Assembly: GCA_003117195.1 (NCBI GenBank)
Contig: BDSI01000133.1
Location: 69,501-133,500, forward strand
Direction of reading: 5' to 3'
DNA from: Eudorina sp. 2006-703-Eu-15
Lineage: Eukaryota; Chlorophyta; Chlorophyceae; Chlamydomonadales; Volvocaceae
DNA: 64,000 bases
Under the pieces are notes generated by a model. The model was not told the DNA's origin and did no database searches. It saw only the letters and a list, made by a program, of their open reading frames with translations. The position numbers were made by a program, and so were the translations under genes. Positions 59,977 through 64,000 of the stretch are shown here, one piece after another; position 1 is the stretch's first letter, and each line of letters starts with the position of its first letter.

Positions 59977-62637
59977 CTAGGCCACCGTCACTGAGCCGCT
60001 ACCACAGGATATACACCGCCTCCACCGCGTAGCGCGGGGCCTTGGGCTTCCTCTCTCGTCCGCCCGGCACCTGGGGCCCCGGTGTGAACAGCCTCGGGAG
60101 ATGGGGCAGCAGCCGCCGGGCCTTGACTGGCATGCCCGCCAGCAGGACTCTCCACCAGCGGGGCCACACTGCGACACTGGTGTTATGAGCACGCAGTCCG
60201 GGCGCTCCTCCATAATCTTTCGGACCACCCGCCCCATCTGGTCGAAGGGCGGCGGGTTTATGTAGATCACCCCGCCCCCGGCCCACTCGCCCCAGTGCTG
60301 GGCGAAAGCGTCGACCGCTAAGACCCCCGGGCTCCAGTACCGCGCGAAGAAGCGGCCCGGGAGCTTGGTGGTGTACTCGTCCGCGAAGATGTCGATCACG
60401 GGGCCGCGCCCCTTCAGGCACGGCTCGGCCCACAGGCGACCGTACACGGACTCGTCCAGGCACCACTGCGACCCGTCCTCGTATTTCGACAGGTCGTCGG
60501 CATGCTGCTGGAGCTCCTCTGAGCGGGGGAACCATACCAGCTGCACTTCCAGGTCAATCTCCGCACACAGACGGAATAGCTCGTCCACCCGCTGCAGGCA
60601 CGCACCCCTGCCCTTCATGCCTAGCACACAGAACATGGCCGCCTGGCTGTCGGTCTGGTACTGAAGCGAGCGGCCCGCAAGCAGGTGCGGGCCCGCTACC
60701 TGGAGCCAGGTGACTGCCAGGGCCATGGTCCTCAGCTCCCGCTCCGTGCTGTCGAACTCGCCCCTGTCCATCCGTCCCACCTCCTCCGGGGTAAAGGGGA
60801 CTCGCATCTCACTCGCTTCACCCGCGCCCAGTTGCTGGTCGGGGAGGAAGGCAGCGTAGGCCCGCTCCGACGCGTCGCCTGCGACCCTCAGCACTAGCGC
60901 CGGCCCGCGCCGCCACCAGGTCTTGCCGTTCTTGGTCCTGAGTAACTCCAGGAATAGCCGAGCACGGGCCAGGAAAGCCTCGGGGTCTCCCACGGCCTCG
61001 TCCCAGTCCGCCACTCCCGCCAAGGCCCGTCCCACTACGCGTGCGTGCAGCGGGGCCGTGGCCACCGCGAGGCTCATGGCCATGATCCTCCCCGCCACGC
61101 GGGCTACCTCGAGTGCTGTGATCGCCCCCGGTCCGGTCGCCTCCAGCTGCCCGATCGCCTCCTCGAGCTGTTGTACTTTGTCAGCCGGTACTTCGAAAGC
61201 CTCTCGCTGGGTATCGACGATGAGGCCCAGGAAGCGGATCCTTTGAGTGGGGCGCAGCTGGCACTTCTCCAGGCTCAAGGTGAAGCCCAGGGCCGTGAGC
61301 AGGTGTACCATCGCGCGGCACAGGTGCTGCGCCTCGGCCAGGCTTCGCGCGGCCGCTGCGCAGTCGTCGATCAGGTATGCCAAGTCGACCCCCTTCTCTC
61401 TCAAGGGGCGGAAGAGCTCCTGCTTGAGCGTGCTATAGATCCAGCACGCTGGGGCGAAACCGAAGGCCATGACCAGCCAGCAGTAGAGCTTGCCCTGCCA
61501 CTCGAACGCAGCGAAGCGGTACATGTCCGGGTGGAGCAGCAGGTTCCAGTAGCCGCTTTTGTCGTCCGTCGTGAACATGAAATCGCCCTTGCGAAGGAAC
61601 CCTGGGAGGTCTGCTAGCGATTCGTACTTCAGCGGCGGGATCTCCATGAACAGGTTCGGGTACATCGGGTTCATGCACAGGCGCAGCTTCTTGCCTTCCA
61701 CCACCCGCAGCCCGTTGATGACTGTGGGGTTTCCCCACTCGGCTGGCCACCCCCGGATGGCCCCCGTCTGCAGGCACTTGCCGATCTCCGCGGTGACGAA
61801 GTCGACATGAGGCACGGTGCTGCGGTGGTTGGGGAACTGTACCGCGTGTGGCATCTCGCCGGTCAAGTAGGCTTCGGGCTCATCGCCTCGCTCTATGGCT
61901 TGGCTGACCATCTGTACGACTATCTTCCGTTTCTTCCGGCGCAGTGGTGGGAGGGGCGCGTCGGGCGCTGGCGCCCCTGTCCACTTGAAGCGCACCCCCT
62001 CCATTATCATCCCGAGCAGCATCCGTTGGTTGCGAGAGAGTGGGCGGCAGCCGTTGCTCAGCTCGAAGTAGCGCTGCCACACGCTGCCGCACGCACGCAG
62101 TAGTCCTGGCTGGAATTCTGCGGGGTTGCGTGCTGAGGCGTGCATCTGCCGCTCGAACGCTTCTCCGGGGGTGGGGTCCGCCCCGGCGCTGGCTGCTCGT
62201 ACGGCGGGGTCTAGGGCTTGCCAAGCTTCCTCCAACCGCTGGTGCGCGCGTTTTAAATCTGTGGCTGGTGGGGGCGGCAGGTGGGTCGGCCCGCCTGCGG
62301 TCGAGGCCTCGGTTGCCAGGCGCTTGACCAAGGGAAGCAGCGCATCTTCGTCCGGATCGCACCAAGAGGGGTCGCCGCCGTCCTCTCCCAAGGGTTGCCC
62401 GTCCGCCTCGCGCCCCGTGTCTCCGCCATCGTCCCACACCGCGGCACCGTCATCGCGCAACTCGCCGGGGCCCACCGTCGCTCCCTGTCTGTCCGGCCCC
62501 GCCTCGTAATCCTCGAGCCTCCCCAACACCCTCTTGGGCGCACCGTCTTGCCCACCGTTGGCGCTGCCGCCGCCCCAATCAATTTGAACCAGTTGCCGGC
62601 CACGACACATTGCTCCCAGCCACCGCAGGCTCTGCAC
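59977..62637 (-). pseudogene. DIRS-like retrotransposon polyprotein: RT, RNase H, methyltransferase-like; frameshifted
   Basis: The frame opens with an acidic/Gly-rich region; the first ATG is at 62610 (the frame extends to 62637). The RT domain (about 61800-61100) has HVDFVTAEIGKCL, FTTDDKSGYWNLLLHP, WLVMAFGFAPACW and YLIDD (61377-61363). RNase H follows with AGDASERAYAAF, STERELRTMA, QTDSQAAMF and ADDLSKYE. A C-terminal domain (IDIFADEYTTKLPGRFFARY, VDAFAQHW, INPPPFDQMGRVVRKI) resembles the adenine-methyltransferase-like module of DIRS elements. Near 60180-60190 homology passes into another frame (WPRWWRVLLAG) that runs to a TAG at 59999, so a single indel has broken the gene. No tyrosine recombinase ORF or split direct repeats were found. 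Volvox Kangaroo and Chlamydomonas TOC3 are related types. Confidence 0.85.
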
Positions 62638-62640
62638 GCG
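59999..62640 (-). mobile_element. Internal part of a DIRS-like (YR) retrotransposon
   Basis: Only the RT/RNase H/methyltransferase-like part is recognised. The element ends cannot be placed because no inverted or split terminal repeats were identified on either side. Absence of a recombinase coding region suggests a truncated copy. Confidence 0.7.
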
Positions 62641-64000
62641 ACCGTCTGGGCGGGTGGCCGGGCGGGCTTAATGGGAACTAACGATTAAGAATGTGTCATA
62701 ACACGTACGTCGAATAGCCGTGTGAATGTGACACCTTCCTCCGAAAGCTTCGGACACACAACGGGACTCGTACTACAGTTCCGTACTCTGGTCCAAGCAT
62801 AAGAACCCGCCTTCTCTGTAGAGCAACCTACACCCCTGCATCCTGACGACGCCAATCCATTTATCCCCTTTGTTGGACGGCGTAGTGCCCGACGCATCCT
62901 CGCTACGTACTTGACACGCACCCCTGGCTAACCACCTCAAAAGCCGCGCGCGGCCGTTTCATACAGACAGCCGTGTTGAATTCGCGGCAGTCCTGTATAT
63001 TGATAAAAAGTACGAAAATAGGTCGGTACGACAATGGATACCCTGGTGCCTAGCAGCATTTCCGGGAAGGAAACGCAGAAGGAATTAGCGACCAACGAAC
63101 TCGGCCGCGCGCGGTCGGAGCCTGTCAAATGGAGACGCGCAGTATGCGCAATGGGCTGTAGACCGACGAAGCAAAGAGGATGGGCTCGCCGGGTTTGGCT
63201 GGTGATCCAGCGTTTGGCTGGATGGGGCCGCCACCCACTCGGTGGGTACGTGATACCAACTCGGACAGCGTTCAAATCCAACACGGATGACATCAGAAAA
63301 GCAACAATCTTCAATTCCACTACTGCGCGACGTGCAAGCGCATACCCTGCCGAACAAGTGACTCAATCCCCCGACCATCTCCATGACGCAAACCCCAAAC
63401 CCCGAATCCAAAACAGCGAGCCTCCGTGCAGTACAATCAACGTTTCACAACGACGGTCTCACATCCAGATCCAACATCGCATCCTGGGCGTACATACGTA
63501 CACACAGGCAGAGCGCCGTGCCGGCCAGTGTTACAACGAACAACGGTCACCGTCCGTTATTAGCTCCTAGACAGATTCAAGCAGTGTCACACGCAGTCGT
63601 CAGTATCAGTGGTGCAGCAGTGATCGATACTCAATGTGGATTACGGGGGTAGGTGCGGCGAAAGTACGGTCGGCATGAATCCCCCCTGTGCAGTGCAGTG
63701 CGTGCGTCTGTTCCTGCTGTCTGTCAGAGACGACATGTGTGCGACATGTGTGCGACACGCGGTGACGACCACGACACGACTAGATAGGTTGGCAACGCCA
63801 CACGCAAACACATAGAGATAGGGGGAGCTGCTGGCCGCACCGCACCGCACCGCACCCTCCGAGCGTCGCCGTGCGTGTGCCGCCGCCATGTACGGCACTG
63901 CACGCAGGTGGTTGCGTCGGCCGATCCATCCGCCTCCGTAAGCAGCATCACAAAGCACCGAAGCACCCCCCGCCACAACGCCAACGCTCAAAGAACGAAT
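62641..64000. other. Right-end stretch without a supported gene
   Basis: Moderate GC and only short reading frames. It contains the second copy of a dispersed repeat (63582-63740) and a short GCACC run near 63838-63855. The sequence is consistent with transposon-rich intergenic DNA. Confidence 0.5.
63582..63740 (+). repeat. Dispersed repeat, second copy of 54239-54400
   Basis: It shares CACGCAGTC-TC, GTGGTGCAGCAGTGATCGAT and GGTGCGGCGAAAGTACGGTC with 54239-54400 in the same order and orientation. The two copies are 9.3 kb apart, with the LINE and DIRS-like copies between them. Confidence 0.7.

Overview
The window is nuclear DNA of a chlamydomonadalean (volvocine-type) green alga. The evidence is intron-rich, very GC-rich genes with C-rich 3' splice sites, TGTAA-type polyadenylation signals, many micro- and minisatellites, CCCTAAA telomere-like words, nuclear genes for plastid proteins (PETM, DXR), and the typical algal retroelement set (Dualen/RandI, L1-like, DIRS-like). 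The species cannot be fixed from sequence alone.

Layout. Positions 1-2.5 kb and 13.2-14.7 kb carry minus-strand exons of Gln/Pro-rich proteins. Between them lies a 10.2-kb full-length Dualen/RandI non-LTR retrotransposon (2618-12860) bounded by a 9-bp direct repeat; reading phases suggest it sits in an intron of one minus-strand gene. At 16.8-19.1 kb is a four-exon mitoribosomal mL54 gene (minus), whose last intron holds a ~0.9-kb minisatellite. It is divergent from a ten-exon DXR gene (plus, 19.4-25.6 kb) of the plastid MEP isoprenoid pathway. A 17-exon N-terminal-motor kinesin (plus) fills 28.4-39.7 kb. PETM, the small cytochrome b6f subunit, has three exons on the minus strand at 42.2-42.8 kb. 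A rhomboid-like gene with a changed catalytic serine position (plus) occupies 45.8-48.4 kb. The right third is repeat-rich: long (GA)n, (AC)n and (GT)n tracts, exons of an unrecognised minus-strand membrane protein (54.9-57.6 kb), a 5'-truncated L1-like LINE (57.7-59.5 kb), a second RT fragment, and a frameshifted DIRS-like RT/RNase H/methyltransferase-like ORF (minus, 60.0-62.6 kb).

The host genes serve different compartments and form no operon-like system; only mL54 and DXR share a short divergent promoter interval. The exon structures of DXR, kinesin, mL54 and PETM were derived by hand from GT/AG sites and codon phase, and each total is an exact multiple of three. The strongest points of interest are the Dualen element (Josephin-like protease, two endonucleases, two hydrophobic segments in ORF1), a 20-bp motif that recurs just upstream of 3' splice sites in three unrelated genes, and the Ser-to-Pro change in the rhomboid-like protein.
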